Source of the DNA: Actinomadura rubteroloni
GTDB lineage: Bacteria; Actinomycetota; Actinomycetes; Streptosporangiales; Streptosporangiaceae
Direction of reading: 5' to 3'
Assembly (NCBI RefSeq): GCF_002911665.1
Contig: NZ_MTBP01000002.1
Coordinates: forward strand, 248,001-312,000
Length of the DNA stretch: 64,000 bases
In this document: positions 28,800-37,651 of the stretch, one piece after another
How the letters are laid out: the number at the start of each line of letters is the position of its first letter
How positions within the stretch are numbered: the stretch's first letter is position 1
Program-made: the position numbers and the translations under genes
The notes under the pieces: model-generated
The model's input: only the letters and a program-made list of their open reading frames with translations
The model's database searches: none
Told to the model about the DNA's origin: nothing

Positions 28800-30865
28800 C
28801 CGGCGACGCGCACCGTGACGGTCACCGGACGGTGGTCGGACGGGCCGCCCGGCGCGACCTTGTAGCCGTCGAACGCCAGGTCGTCGGTGCCGAGGATCCA
28901 GTCGACGCGGGTGCCGTGCGGGCCGGTCGGGGCGCCGTCGCCCGTCCCGGCGCTGCGCAGGCCCGTGTCGGTCGTCAGCCGGATGATCTCGTCGGAGCCC
29001 GGCTCGGCGTTGAGGTCGCCGCCGATGATCGTCCGGGGCGCCCGCGACCAGGCGCGCAGCAGCGACGACGCCTCGCCGAGCCGCTCGTCCGGGCCGCCGA
29101 AGGCCAGGTGCGTGGACCACACGTCCAGCGTCGTGGACCCGACGGCGAGCCGCGCCCACACGTAGCCGCGGATCTGCGACCAGTCGGCGCGCGGCATCCG
29201 CCCGGTGCCCGAGCGGCGGACGGGCAGCGAGGTGAGGATCGCGTTGCCGAACTGCCCGTCGGCGGCCGGGCCCCACAGCAGCTTCATGCCGAGCCGCCGC
29301 GACAGCCACACCGCGACGTCGGCGGTGCCGGACGGCAGCGAGCCGCGTCCGGTCTCCTGGAGCAGCACGACCTGGGGGCGCTGCGCGGCGATGGCCTTGG
29401 CGACCGCGTCGGGGTCGAGGCGGCCCGCGCCGTCCACGGCGTCGTGGATGTTGTAGGTGGTGACCCGGACGCGTCCGCCGCCGGGCGCGGGGGGCGCGTC
29501 GCCGGCCGGGGACGCCGCCGCGTACACGGCCGTCCCGGCGAGCAGCACGACCGCCGAGCCGCCCGCCGTCACCGCGCGCAGCGGCGCCCGCGCGGGCAGC
29601 GGACCGCCGCGCGCCGCCGCGATCGCCGCGAGGCCGCCGAGCAGCATCCCGGCGAGACCGGGCAGGACGTTGTTCGGGACCGGCACCGCCTTCACCGCGC
29701 TGAGCTGGTAGGCGACCAGCACGACCGCGACCAGGAACGCGCCGAGGCCCGCCGTCAGGTCCACCCGCCACACGGCACCGCCCGTCCCGGCGCGGCGCAG
29801 CGGGGCGCGGCACGCGACGGCCAGCAGCCACGCCGCCAGCAGTTGCCCGCCGACGACGACCGGCAGGATCTCGACGCCCGACACCGCGTACGTCCCGGCG
29901 ATGGAGGCCGCGCCGACGCCGAGCAGCGTCCCGCCGAGCACGCACACCCCGCCCGGCACGGCCCGCACGGCCAGCCCGGACGCGAGGAACGCCAGCGCGA
30001 GGCCCTGGCCCGCGACCACGACGACGTGCGCGACGGTCAGCGACTTCCAGCCCGCCGACGCCACGAACGCCGGGCTGGACAGCACGAGGATCTGGAGCGC
30101 GAGGAACGGGCCGAACGCGGCGGCGCCGAGCGCGTCCCGCCACGTCACGCCGGGCGGCGGCACCGGCCCGGACGCGACCTCCCGGTACAGCGCCGCCGCG
30201 CCGAGCCCGGCGAACGCCAGGCAGACGAGCCACGGGCCGGCGCCGCCCTGCCAGATCGGGTCCCAGGTGCCGAACGCCATCCGGACGGCCGTGTCGGCGG
30301 CGAGGCCCGCGACCGTCGCGGTCGCGAACCCGACGCCGGACAGGCCGCGCGCACTCTCGTACAGGGCGGCGACGGCGACCGTCCCGACGACGGCGCCCGC
30401 GACGGCCAGCCACGCCTGCGGCCCGGCGGCCTGCGCGGCGACCCGGACGAGCAGCAGCCCGCCGATCCCGCCCGCGAGCAGCCCGCGCACGCCCGCCGCG
30501 CGGCGCACCAGCGGGGACAGCGCCCCGGCGGCGAGGACGACGAGGACCGCGACCGCGGCGGACCCCGCGCCCGCGCCGTCCCCGTGGTCGAGCTGCGGCA
30601 GGGCGTACCGGACGATCTGCGCGAGGACCGCGACGGTGACCGCGATCAGCGTGAGGCGCGCCGGACCGCGCGGCACGATCGACGGCCCGGACGGCGCGGG
30701 CCCGCCGGGTCGCGGTGCGGGGGCGGTCGGCGGGGTGGCGCCGGTACGGGATTCGGATTCGGTGCTGGCCAATGGAACGAACGCTCCGGGAGGGGGTCGT
30801 GGGGGCGGGAACGGGTCACGGCCGGACGGACGACCCGTCCCGGGTCGGCCTCCGACCGTGTTCAT
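28796..30865 (-). CDS. Multi-span membrane protein with C-terminal endonuclease/exonuclease/phosphatase domain
   Basis: About 689 residues. After a Pro/Gly-rich cytosolic N-terminus (about 70 residues), roughly ten hydrophobic segments run to about residue 470. The C-terminal EEP domain (about 465-689) has TYNIHDAVD with the metal asparagine, VVLLQETG with the metal glutamate, STHLAFGG, GGDLNAEPG, DWIL and SDHRPV, so all catalytic positions appear present. Such fusions could cleave lipid or nucleotide phosphodiesters at the membrane; the substrate is unknown. Start ATG 30865 has GGCAGG just upstream; the frame is open further to 30982 with no such site. Confidence 0.82.
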   Translation of the reverse strand: MNTVGGRPGTGRPSGRDPFPPPRPPPGAFVPLASTESESRTGATPPTAPAPRPGGPAPSGPSIVPRGPARLTLIAVTVAVLAQIVRYALPQLDHGDGAGAGSAAVAVLVVLAAGALSPLVRRAAGVRGLLAGGIGGLLLVRVAAQAAGPQAWLAVAGAVVGTVAVAALYESARGLSGVGFATATVAGLAADTAVRMAFGTWDPIWQGGAGPWLVCLAFAGLGAAALYREVASGPVPPPGVTWRDALGAAAFGPFLALQILVLSSPAFVASAGWKSLTVAHVVVVAGQGLALAFLASGLAVRAVPGGVCVLGGTLLGVGAASIAGTYAVSGVEILPVVVGGQLLAAWLLAVACRAPLRRAGTGGAVWRVDLTAGLGAFLVAVVLVAYQLSAVKAVPVPNNVLPGLAGMLLGGLAAIAAARGGPLPARAPLRAVTAGGSAVVLLAGTAVYAAASPAGDAPPAPGGGRVRVTTYNIHDAVDGAGRLDPDAVAKAIAAQRPQVVLLQETGRGSLPSGTADVAVWLSRRLGMKLLWGPAADGQFGNAILTSLPVRRSGTGRMPRADWSQIRGYVWARLAVGSTTLDVWSTHLAFGGPDERLGEASSLLRAWSRAPRTIIGGDLNAEPGSDEIIRLTTDTGLRSAGTGDGAPTGPHGTRVDWILGTDDLAFDGYKVAPGGPSDHRPVTVTVRVAG

Positions 30866-31031
30866 CCTGCCATCGGACGGCACGCGGCGTCCGCGAACAC
30901 CCCGCCCGACCGGTTCACCCGCGGCGAATCCCCCGCCCGACCACCCGCCGACAGAGCCGGTCGCGGTGCCGCCGGACAGCACGCCGACCCCGGCGCGGAC
31001 GGCCCGGAAAAGCGGACGGCCCGGAAAAGCG

Positions 31032-31058
31032 AAAAGGCGGCCCTCGAACTAGGCCGCC
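31032..31058 (-). terminator. Intrinsic terminator downstream of rpsA
   Basis: On the minus strand GGCGGCC and its complement form a 7-bp stem (31036-31042 with 31052-31058) around a nine-base loop, followed by TTTTCGCTTTTC. This is a standard intrinsic terminator for transcripts arriving from rpsA. Confidence 0.65.
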
Positions 31059-31249
31059 AAAAACAAGCGAACACGCCCCCGCGAGGAGGCCCGCGAACAA
31101 GGCCGCCGACCGGCGGCGAGACGCCCGCCGAAACGCGGGCGAGCCGCCAGGCGAGCCCGCCCGGGGGTTCCAGGGGGTCGCCCCCCTGGGTCGACACTGC
31201 GAGCCCCGGCGAAGCCGCCCGAAGGGCGGCGAGCAGGGTGAGCCGCCCC

Positions 31250-31287
31250 GGGCGGCGAGCAGGGGTGGCACCCCGTGCTCGCCGCCC
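31250..31287 (-). terminator. Strong hairpin immediately after the rpsA stop codon
   Basis: Bases 31250-31261 and 31276-31287 are a perfect 12-bp inverted repeat, with a further inner GGGG/CCCC stem. It starts eight bases beyond the rpsA stop. There is no T-run, so it may be a U-less terminator or an mRNA 3'-end protecting structure. Confidence 0.5.
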
Positions 31288-31295
31288 GTCAGCGA

Positions 31296-32780
31296 CTACT
31301 GTCCGCCGGAGAGCTTCTCGCGCAGGGCGGCGAGGGCCTCGTCGGTCGCGAGCGCGCCGCCGGTCTGCTCCTCGTCGGCACCGCCCGAGTAGGAGGTCTC
31401 GGCGCCGCTGCTCGTCGGAGCACCGCCGGTCTCCGCCTCGGCCTCGGCCTTGCGGGCCTCTTCGATCTGACGCCGGTGGGCGTCGAAGCGACCGCGGGCC
31501 TCGGCGTACTGCCGCTCCCAGGTCTCGCGCTGCTCGTCGAAGCCTTCCAGCCACTCGCCGGTGTCGGAGTCGAAGCCCTCGGGGTACTTGTAGTTCCCCT
31601 GGTCGTCGTACTCGGCGGGCATGCCGTACAGCGTGGGGTCGAAGTCCTCTTCATCCACGCCGGCCGCGCTCTCGTTGGCCTGCTTGAGCGACAGGCTGAT
31701 CCGGCGCCGGTCGAGGTCGATGTCGATGATCTTCACGAAGATCTCGTCGCCGACCTGGACGACCTGCTCGGGGATCTCGACGTGGCGCTCGGCCAGCTCG
31801 GAGATGTGGACCAGGCCCTCGATGCCCTCCTCGACCCGGACGAACGCGCCGAACGGCACCAGCTTGGTGACGCGGCCCGGCACGACCTGGCCGATCTGGT
31901 GGGTGCGGGCGAACTGCTGCCACGGGTCTTCCTGGGTCGCCTTGAGCGACAGGGAGACGCGCTCGCGCTCCATGTCGACGTCCAGGACCTCGACCGTGAC
32001 CTCCTGGCCGACCTCCACGACCTCGGACGGGTGGTCGATGTGCTTCCAGGACAGCTCGGACACGTGGACGAGACCGTCCACGCCGCCGAGGTCCACGAAG
32101 GCGCCGAAGTTGACGATGGAGGAGACGACGCCCTTGCGGACCTGACCCTTCTGCAGGGTGTTGAGGAAGGTCTGGCGGACCTCGCTCTGCGTCTGCTCCA
32201 GCCACGCCCGGCGCGACAGGACCACGTTGTTGCGGTTCTTGTCCAGCTCGATGATCTTGGCTTCGAGTTCGCGGCCCACGTAGGGCTGCAGGTCACGCAC
32301 GCGCCGCATCTCGACCAGGGACGCCGGCAGGAAGCCGCGCAGCCCGATGTCGAGGATGAGGCCGCCCTTGACGACCTCGATGACGGTGCCGGTGACGATG
32401 CCGTCCTCGTCCTTGATCTTCTCGATCGTGCCCCAGGCGCGCTCGTACTGGGCGCGCTTCTTGGACAGGATCAGCCGGCCCTCCTTGTCCTCCTTCTGGA
32501 GGACAAGGGCCTCGACGTGGTCTCCGACGGTGACGACCTCGTTGGGGTCGACATCGTGCTTGATGGAGAGCTCACGGGAGGGGATGACACCTTCCGTCTT
32601 GTAGCCGATGTCGAGGAGGACCTCGTCTCGATCGACCTTGACGACGGTGCCTTCGACGATGTCGCCGTCATTGAAGTACTTGATGGTCTCATCGATGGCG
32701 GCGAGGAAAGCTTCCTCGGACCCGATGTCGTTGACCGCTACCTGCGGGGTGGTCGAGGTGGCCTCGGTGCTGCTCGTCAT
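31296..32780 (-). CDS. rpsA: 30S ribosomal protein S1
   Basis: Ribosomal protein S1 helps mRNA bind the 30S subunit. The protein is 494 residues with four S1 (OB-fold) domains at about residues 33-105, 118-190, 205-277 and 290-362; the last two carry the most canonical RNA-binding faces (NFGAFVDLGG, PFGAFVRVEE). The C-terminal 130 residues are acidic and Gly/Ala/Glu-rich, as in other actinobacterial S1. The start at ATG 32780 gives the conserved MTSSTEA beginning; an in-frame ATG lies nine codons upstream at 32807. Two hairpins follow the stop codon. Confidence 0.97.
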   Translation of the reverse strand: MTSSTEATSTTPQVAVNDIGSEEAFLAAIDETIKYFNDGDIVEGTVVKVDRDEVLLDIGYKTEGVIPSRELSIKHDVDPNEVVTVGDHVEALVLQKEDKEGRLILSKKRAQYERAWGTIEKIKDEDGIVTGTVIEVVKGGLILDIGLRGFLPASLVEMRRVRDLQPYVGRELEAKIIELDKNRNNVVLSRRAWLEQTQSEVRQTFLNTLQKGQVRKGVVSSIVNFGAFVDLGGVDGLVHVSELSWKHIDHPSEVVEVGQEVTVEVLDVDMERERVSLSLKATQEDPWQQFARTHQIGQVVPGRVTKLVPFGAFVRVEEGIEGLVHISELAERHVEIPEQVVQVGDEIFVKIIDIDLDRRRISLSLKQANESAAGVDEEDFDPTLYGMPAEYDDQGNYKYPEGFDSDTGEWLEGFDEQRETWERQYAEARGRFDAHRRQIEEARKAEAEAETGGAPTSSGAETSYSGGADEEQTGGALATDEALAALREKLSGGQ

Positions 32781-33026
32781 GTGTCGGCTGGCTCCGGATA
32801 CGGACATAGTCGGTGTCTTCCGCGCGCGGAGGGCCTTTTTCCGCCCTGCCGAGGACCGGATAGGGACGCGGGTTCTACCGCGTCGAAGAACCGAACCGAT
32901 GTCGACGACCTGACCGAGCGCGAGCCTGCTCCGTCCGAAGCACGCGCAAGCCCACAGCGCAGCGCTCAGCATATGACAGCGACCGCACCCGGTCAATCTC
33001 GGGGCCGAACCGCCGGGACGAAGCGG

Positions 33027-34157
33027 TCAGTACCGGCGCCCGTAGGGACGGAACGCCGGGGCGAGCCGCTTCTCCTCGGCCGCCGGGAACGTCACCGTCG
33101 CGGGATTCCCGTCCGATGTATAGCGCTCCATCGGGTGTTTGTCCAGGTAGTCCAACCACGCCGTCGAGCAGAACCGGCGGCAGTCGTTCTCCTTGATCTT
33201 CCCCTCGGACCGGACGCGGTCGATGGCCCACCGGTCGAAGCCGGTGTTGAACGGCGACACCGACGGCTTCCAGCCCGCGAGGAAAACGCCTCGGAACCCG
33301 TACCGGCCGCCGTCGCCGCGCGCCCACTCGCTCTTGCGCGGGACGGCGCCGAACGGATACGCGAACGTGGTGGTGTGCGCGCCGGTCAGGGCGACGATCT
33401 GGTCCTCCATGCCGCCGATCTCGGCCCGGACGCCCTGCTTGGACAGCCGCGACAGATCCGCGTGGGTGACGGTGTGGTTGCCGATCTCGTAGCCGTGTGA
33501 GATGAGCCACTTCAACCCGTCGGCGGCACGATCGCCGAGCCCGAAGATGTCCTTGTTGAGGTAGAAGGTCGCGGTCGCCCGGAACCCGGGATGGGTGCGG
33601 GCGACCTCCTGCAGGATCGCGACGGCCGTGTCGGGCGCGGGGTTGCCCGCCGCGTCCAGCCCGAAGTGCCCCGGCGTGCTGTCGTCGAACGTGAGCACGA
33701 CCGGATGGCGGCCCGCCGGGACGTCGATCCGGCCCGCGACGAACTCGGCGGCGGTGATCGGCGCGTAGCCCTCGTCCGCGAGCCGGTTCACCTCGTCGCG
33801 GAACTCCTGCACCGACCGGTCGAGCGACAGCTCGGGCTTCTTCATGATCCGGTGGTACATGAGCACCGGGACCATGCCCAGCTCGTCCGCCCGGACGCGC
33901 GCGGCCTCGGCGCCGGCGGGCGGGATCGGCGCGGTCGCGGCGGCCGACGGGGGCGGCGACGCGCCCGGCGTCCCGCCCGTCCGGGGACCGCCCGGCGTCG
34001 CGGACGGCGCCGCCGTGCGCCCCGCCGCGGCCTTCTCCCCGGCGGCGGCCCGGACGGCGGTCGCGGCCTCGCGGGCGTCCCGGTCCCCGGGCAGCGTCAG
34101 CCCGAGGACGACGGCCACGACGACGAGGACCGCGGCGAGCTTGTGGAGGAGCGGCAC
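33027..34157 (-). CDS. Secreted polysaccharide deacetylase (CE4 family)
   Basis: A 376-residue exported enzyme. Residues 1-23 form a signal/anchor segment and residues 25-90 an Ala/Pro/Gly-rich linker. The NodB-like domain has the catalytic base in VVLTFDDS near residue 157 and the metal histidines in GNHTVTHADL near residue 230; FAYPFG follows near residue 267. It probably removes N-acetyl groups from peptidoglycan or another surface glycan. The GTG start at 34157 has GGGAGG seven bases before it. Confidence 0.88.
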   Translation of the reverse strand: MPLLHKLAAVLVVVAVVLGLTLPGDRDAREAATAVRAAAGEKAAAGRTAAPSATPGGPRTGGTPGASPPPSAAATAPIPPAGAEAARVRADELGMVPVLMYHRIMKKPELSLDRSVQEFRDEVNRLADEGYAPITAAEFVAGRIDVPAGRHPVVLTFDDSTPGHFGLDAAGNPAPDTAVAILQEVARTHPGFRATATFYLNKDIFGLGDRAADGLKWLISHGYEIGNHTVTHADLSRLSKQGVRAEIGGMEDQIVALTGAHTTTFAYPFGAVPRKSEWARGDGGRYGFRGVFLAGWKPSVSPFNTGFDRWAIDRVRSEGKIKENDCRRFCSTAWLDYLDKHPMERYTSDGNPATVTFPAAEEKRLAPAFRPYGRRY

Positions 34158-34305
34158 GGGCCTCCCGTCATCGGAACACCGTCATGATCGAAAGACAGCG
34201 TACGACCCGGCGGCCCGCCACGACAGGGATCCGACACACCCGAACCCGGCCCGCTCCGGCAAACCCTCTCCCAACCCCGCGCGCGGACGCCGCGGGGAGG
34301 GCCGT

Positions 34306-36996
34306 CTAATGCGCGGCGGCCTGCCAGGTGCCGCCCGTGCCCATGGAGACTTCGAGCGGGGCCTTGAGGGCGTAGGCGTTGGACATCTGCTCGCGGACGA
34401 GATCCCGCAGGGCGTCGGCCTCGCCGGGCGCGACCTCCAGCACCAGTTCGTCGTGGACCTGCAGCAGCATCCGGGAGCGGAGCCCGCCGGCGCGCAGCGC
34501 GCGGTCGACGTTCAGGCTCGCGACCTTGACGATGTCGGCCGCCGAGCCCTGGATCGGGGCGTTCAGCGCCATCCGCTCGGCCATCTCGCGGCGCTGCCGG
34601 TTGTCCGACGTCAGGTCGGGCAGGTAGCGGCGGCGGCCGAGGATCGTCTCGGTGTAGCCGTCGCGGCGGGCCTGCGCGACGACGCCCTCCAGGTAGTCGC
34701 GGACGCCGCCGAACTGCTGGAAGTACTCCTCCATCAGCCCGCGCGCCTCGTCCGGCGGGATGCGGAGCTGCTGGGACAGCCCGTACGCCGACAGCCCGTA
34801 CGCCAGCCCGTAGTTCATCGCCTTGATCCGGGCGCGCAGCTCGGAGTCGATCTGCTCGGGCGGCAGCCCGAACACCCGCGACGCGGTGATCGTGTGGAAG
34901 TCCGCGCCGGACCCGAACGCCTCCAGCAGCGCGTCGTCGCCGGACAGGTGCGCCATGATCCGCAGCTCGATCTGGCTGTAGTCGGCGGTGAGCAGCGACT
35001 CGTAGCCGTCGCCGACGACGAACGCCTCGCGGATCTGACGCCCCTCGGCGGTGCGGATCGGGATGTTCTGCAGGTTCGGGTCGGTGGACGACAGCCGTCC
35101 CGTCGCCGCGATCATCTGGTTGAACGTGGTGTGGATGCGGCCCGCGTCGTCGGCCATCGGGATCAGCGAGTCCACGATGCTCTTGAGCTTGGCGACCTCC
35201 CGCCAGCGCAGGATGTGCGCGAGCACCGGGTGCTCGCTCTTGGCCAGCAGGCCCGTCAGCGCCTCGGAGTCGGTGGTGTACCCGGTCTTGGTGCGCTTGG
35301 TCTTCGGCAGGCCCAGCTCGTCGAACAGGACCTGCTGTACCTGCTTGGGCGAGCCGAGGTTGAACTCGTGGTCGACGGCGGCGTGCGCGTCCTGCTCCTC
35401 CTGCTTGACCTGCCCGCCGAGCGACGCCGACAGGCCCGCCAGATGGTCGGCGTCGACCGCGATCCCCGCGCGCTCCATCCCGGCGAGGACGCGCACCAGC
35501 GGCAGCTCCACCTCGCGCAGCAGCCGGGTCGCGCCGCGCCGCTCCAGGTCGCGGTCCAGGACGTCGGCCAGCTCCCCGACGGCGCGGGCGCGGACGGCGA
35601 GGTCGCGCGCGGCCTCCTCCTCGCCCGACCCGTCCAGCGTGAGCTGCCCGGAGTCCTCGGTCTCGCCGCGCAACTCCCGGTGCAGGTAGCGCAGGACGAG
35701 GTCGCCGAGGTCGAACGTCCGCTGCCCGGGCAGCGCCAGGTACGCCGCGAGCGCGGTGTCGCTGGTGAGGCCCTCCAGCTCCATGCCGCGCGCGTACAGC
35801 GCGAGCATCGGCCCCTTCGCCTCGTGCATCGCCTTCGGCCGGGACGGGTCGGCGAGCCAGGCCGCCAGCGCCCGCTCGTCGTCGGCGATCAGCTCGACCG
35901 GGTCCAGCCGGACGGCCGCGCCGGACGCCGCCGCGAGCGCGATCCCGGTCACCTCCCCGGTGCCGCGTCCCCAGGTGCCGGTGAGCGCGACGCCGGTGCG
36001 GCCGTCCGCGGTGTTCTCCGCCAGCCACGCGGCGAGCGCGCCGGGCTCCAGCTCGTCCAGCCGGATCTCGAAGCCCTCCTCGGCCTCGGGCTCGACGGCC
36101 GACAGCGACGCGTACAGCCGCTCGCGCAGGACGCGGAACTGGAGCGAGTCGAACAGGGTGTGGATCTCGTCGCGGTCCCACTGGCCGATCTTCAGCTCCG
36201 GGGGCGCGGCGTCCAGCTCGACGTCGCAGTCCAGCTTGTTGATCTGCTGGTTGCGCAGGACGTCGCCGAGGTGCTCGCGCAGGCTCTCGCCCGCCTTGCC
36301 CTTGATCTCGTCCACCTTGGCGACGAGCGTGTCCAGGTCGCCGTACTTCACCAGCCACTTGGCGGCGGTCTTCGGGCCGACGCCGGGCACGCCGGGCAGG
36401 TTGTCGCTGCTCTCCCCGACCAGCGCCGCCAGCTCCCGGTACCGCTCGGGCGGCACGCCGTACTTCTCCTCCACGGCGGCCGGGTCCATCCGCTTCAGCT
36501 CCGACACCCCGCGCACCGGGTACAGGACGGTGACGTTCCCGTCGACGAGCTGGAACGCGTCGCGGTCGCCGGAGACGACCAGCGTGTCCATCCCCGCCGC
36601 CGTGGCCCGCACCGACAGCGTGGCGATGATGTCGTCGGCCTCGAACCCCGCGACCGACAGCCGCGGGATGCGCAGCGCGTCCAGCACCTCGAAGATCAGG
36701 CTGACCTGGCTGCGGAACTCGTCGGGCGTCTTCTGCCGGCCCGCCTTGTACTCGACGTACGCCTCGTGCCGGAACGTCGGCTCGGACCGGTCGAACGCCA
36801 CCGCGATGTGCGTCGGCTGCTCGTCGCGCAGGACGTTGATCAACATCGAGGTGAACCCGTAGACCGCGTTGGTCGGCTGCCCGTCGGTCGTGGAGAAGTT
36901 CTCCACCGGCAGCGCGAAGAACGCCCGGTAGGCGAGCGAATGCCCGTCCAGCAGCAGGAGCCGGGGCTTGTCAGGGGTCGGTACTGTCGTGGCCAC
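34306..36996 (-). CDS. polA: DNA polymerase I
   Basis: Repair and Okazaki-fragment polymerase, 896 residues. Residues 1-290 form the 5'-3' exonuclease (LLLLDGHSLAYRAF, VAGFEADDIIATL, GVGPKTAAKWL). Residues about 320-500 have the 3'-5' exonuclease fold, but the DxE catalytic motif is missing (the region reads VTGIALAAASG), as is usual in actinobacterial PolI. The polymerase domain shows motif A DYSQIELRIMAH, motif B RIKAMNYGLAYG and motif C QVHDELVLE. A GTG start follows a TAGAGT box by six bases, indicating leaderless expression. Confidence 0.98.
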   Translation of the reverse strand: MATTVPTPDKPRLLLLDGHSLAYRAFFALPVENFSTTDGQPTNAVYGFTSMLINVLRDEQPTHIAVAFDRSEPTFRHEAYVEYKAGRQKTPDEFRSQVSLIFEVLDALRIPRLSVAGFEADDIIATLSVRATAAGMDTLVVSGDRDAFQLVDGNVTVLYPVRGVSELKRMDPAAVEEKYGVPPERYRELAALVGESSDNLPGVPGVGPKTAAKWLVKYGDLDTLVAKVDEIKGKAGESLREHLGDVLRNQQINKLDCDVELDAAPPELKIGQWDRDEIHTLFDSLQFRVLRERLYASLSAVEPEAEEGFEIRLDELEPGALAAWLAENTADGRTGVALTGTWGRGTGEVTGIALAAASGAAVRLDPVELIADDERALAAWLADPSRPKAMHEAKGPMLALYARGMELEGLTSDTALAAYLALPGQRTFDLGDLVLRYLHRELRGETEDSGQLTLDGSGEEEAARDLAVRARAVGELADVLDRDLERRGATRLLREVELPLVRVLAGMERAGIAVDADHLAGLSASLGGQVKQEEQDAHAAVDHEFNLGSPKQVQQVLFDELGLPKTKRTKTGYTTDSEALTGLLAKSEHPVLAHILRWREVAKLKSIVDSLIPMADDAGRIHTTFNQMIAATGRLSSTDPNLQNIPIRTAEGRQIREAFVVGDGYESLLTADYSQIELRIMAHLSGDDALLEAFGSGADFHTITASRVFGLPPEQIDSELRARIKAMNYGLAYGLSAYGLSQQLRIPPDEARGLMEEYFQQFGGVRDYLEGVVAQARRDGYTETILGRRRYLPDLTSDNRQRREMAERMALNAPIQGSAADIVKVASLNVDRALRAGGLRSRMLLQVHDELVLEVAPGEADALRDLVREQMSNAYALKAPLEVSMGTGGTWQAAAH

Positions 36997-37002
36997 GCCT
37001 TG

Positions 37003-37008
37003 ACTCTA
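37003..37008 (-). promoter_or_regulatory. polA: -10 element TAGAGT of polA (leaderless)
   Basis: On the minus strand TAGAGT lies six bases before the GTG start of polA, with no ribosome-binding site. The divergent thioesterase gene starts 32 bases away on the other strand and does have a GAGGAGG site, so the two genes use different initiation modes from a very short shared region. Confidence 0.5.
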
Positions 37009-37039
37009 GTCTGCGCGTACGACAGTTCGAGGAGGCTTG

Positions 37040-37453
37040 ATGGCAGAGGACCTGCGCGAACTCACCGCGCTGCTCAACGGGGCCAAGGGCAATCTCCCGC
37101 AGGCCATGGGGATCGAGTTCGTGGAGGCGTCCGCCGAGCGCGTCACGGCCCGGATGCCCGTCGCGGGCAACACCCAGCCGTACGGGCTCCTGCACGGCGG
37201 CGCGTCCTGCGTCCTCGCCGAGACGCTCGGCTCGGTCGGCGCGGCGATCCACGCAGGGGCCGGGCGCATCGCCGTCGGCATCGAGATCAACGCCACCCAC
37301 CACCGGTCGGCGACCGAGGGGACCGTCACGGGCGTCGCCACCCGCGTCCACGGCGGACGCAGCCTCGCCACCTACGAGATCGTCATCACCGACGACGCGG
37401 ACCGGCGGATCTGCACCGCTCGCCTCACCTGCATGCTGCGCGACGCTCCGTGA
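37040..37453 (+). CDS. PaaI/YdiI-type hotdog-fold thioesterase
   Basis: A 137-residue acyl-CoA thioesterase of the hotdog fold. The signature is YGLLHGGASCVLAETLGS near residues 50-67, where the glutamate after the HGG motif is the catalytic base in the YdiI/EntH branch. The C-terminal half has the expected GTVTGVATRVHGGR strand. It starts at ATG 37040 after GAGGAGG and runs divergently from polA. Substrates may be aryl- or fatty-acyl-CoA; this position next to polA is common in actinomycetes. Confidence 0.9.
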   Translation: MAEDLRELTALLNGAKGNLPQAMGIEFVEASAERVTARMPVAGNTQPYGLLHGGASCVLAETLGSVGAAIHAGAGRIAVGIEINATHHRSATEGTVTGVATRVHGGRSLATYEIVITDDADRRICTARLTCMLRDAP

Positions 37454-37494
37454 TCTGAGCCGCCCCCTTTGCGGTGGACCGTCCCCTCTCGCTA

Positions 37495-37581
37495 CCGTTG
37501 ATGAGAACGGCCCGGGATCGCCGAGTAGACAACGTACGCGTCCGGAGACGGCGCGTACGGCCCCAAAGGCGATCCCGGGCC
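37495..37581 (+). ncRNA. Candidate structured RNA element upstream of a lipoprotein gene
   Basis: A 14-bp perfect outer stem (37509-37522 with 37568-37581) encloses an asymmetric internal loop (10 and 8 bases) and an inner 8-bp perfect stem (37534-37541 with 37552-37559) that is topped by CCG-GAGA-CGG, a GNRA tetraloop. A competing small hairpin (CCGTT/AACGG, 37497-37510) overlaps the 5' arm. The element lies 71 bases before the lipoprotein start. It could be a riboswitch-like leader, a small RNA or a robust terminator of the thioesterase gene; there is no T-run. I do not recognise the class. Confidence 0.45.
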
Positions 37582-37651
37582 CGGCATCTTTCCGGGCACG
37601 GTTCGGTCGCGGCCGTTCCCCGCGCGCGGGGAACGCGCCTACCGTTCGGGG

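Larger units (their letters stand above)
30866..31295. other. 430-base gap between EEP gene and rpsA: hairpins and short direct repeats, no gene
   Basis: No convincing coding frame. It holds a short direct repeat of CGGCCCGGAAAAGCG around 31006-31035, the rpsA terminator at 31032-31058, a C/G hairpin with CCAGGGGG and its complement around 31168-31190, two copies of GGCGGCGAGCAGGG (31226-31264), and a strong stem at 31250-31287. The promoter of the EEP gene is expected toward the low-coordinate end. Confidence 0.6.
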
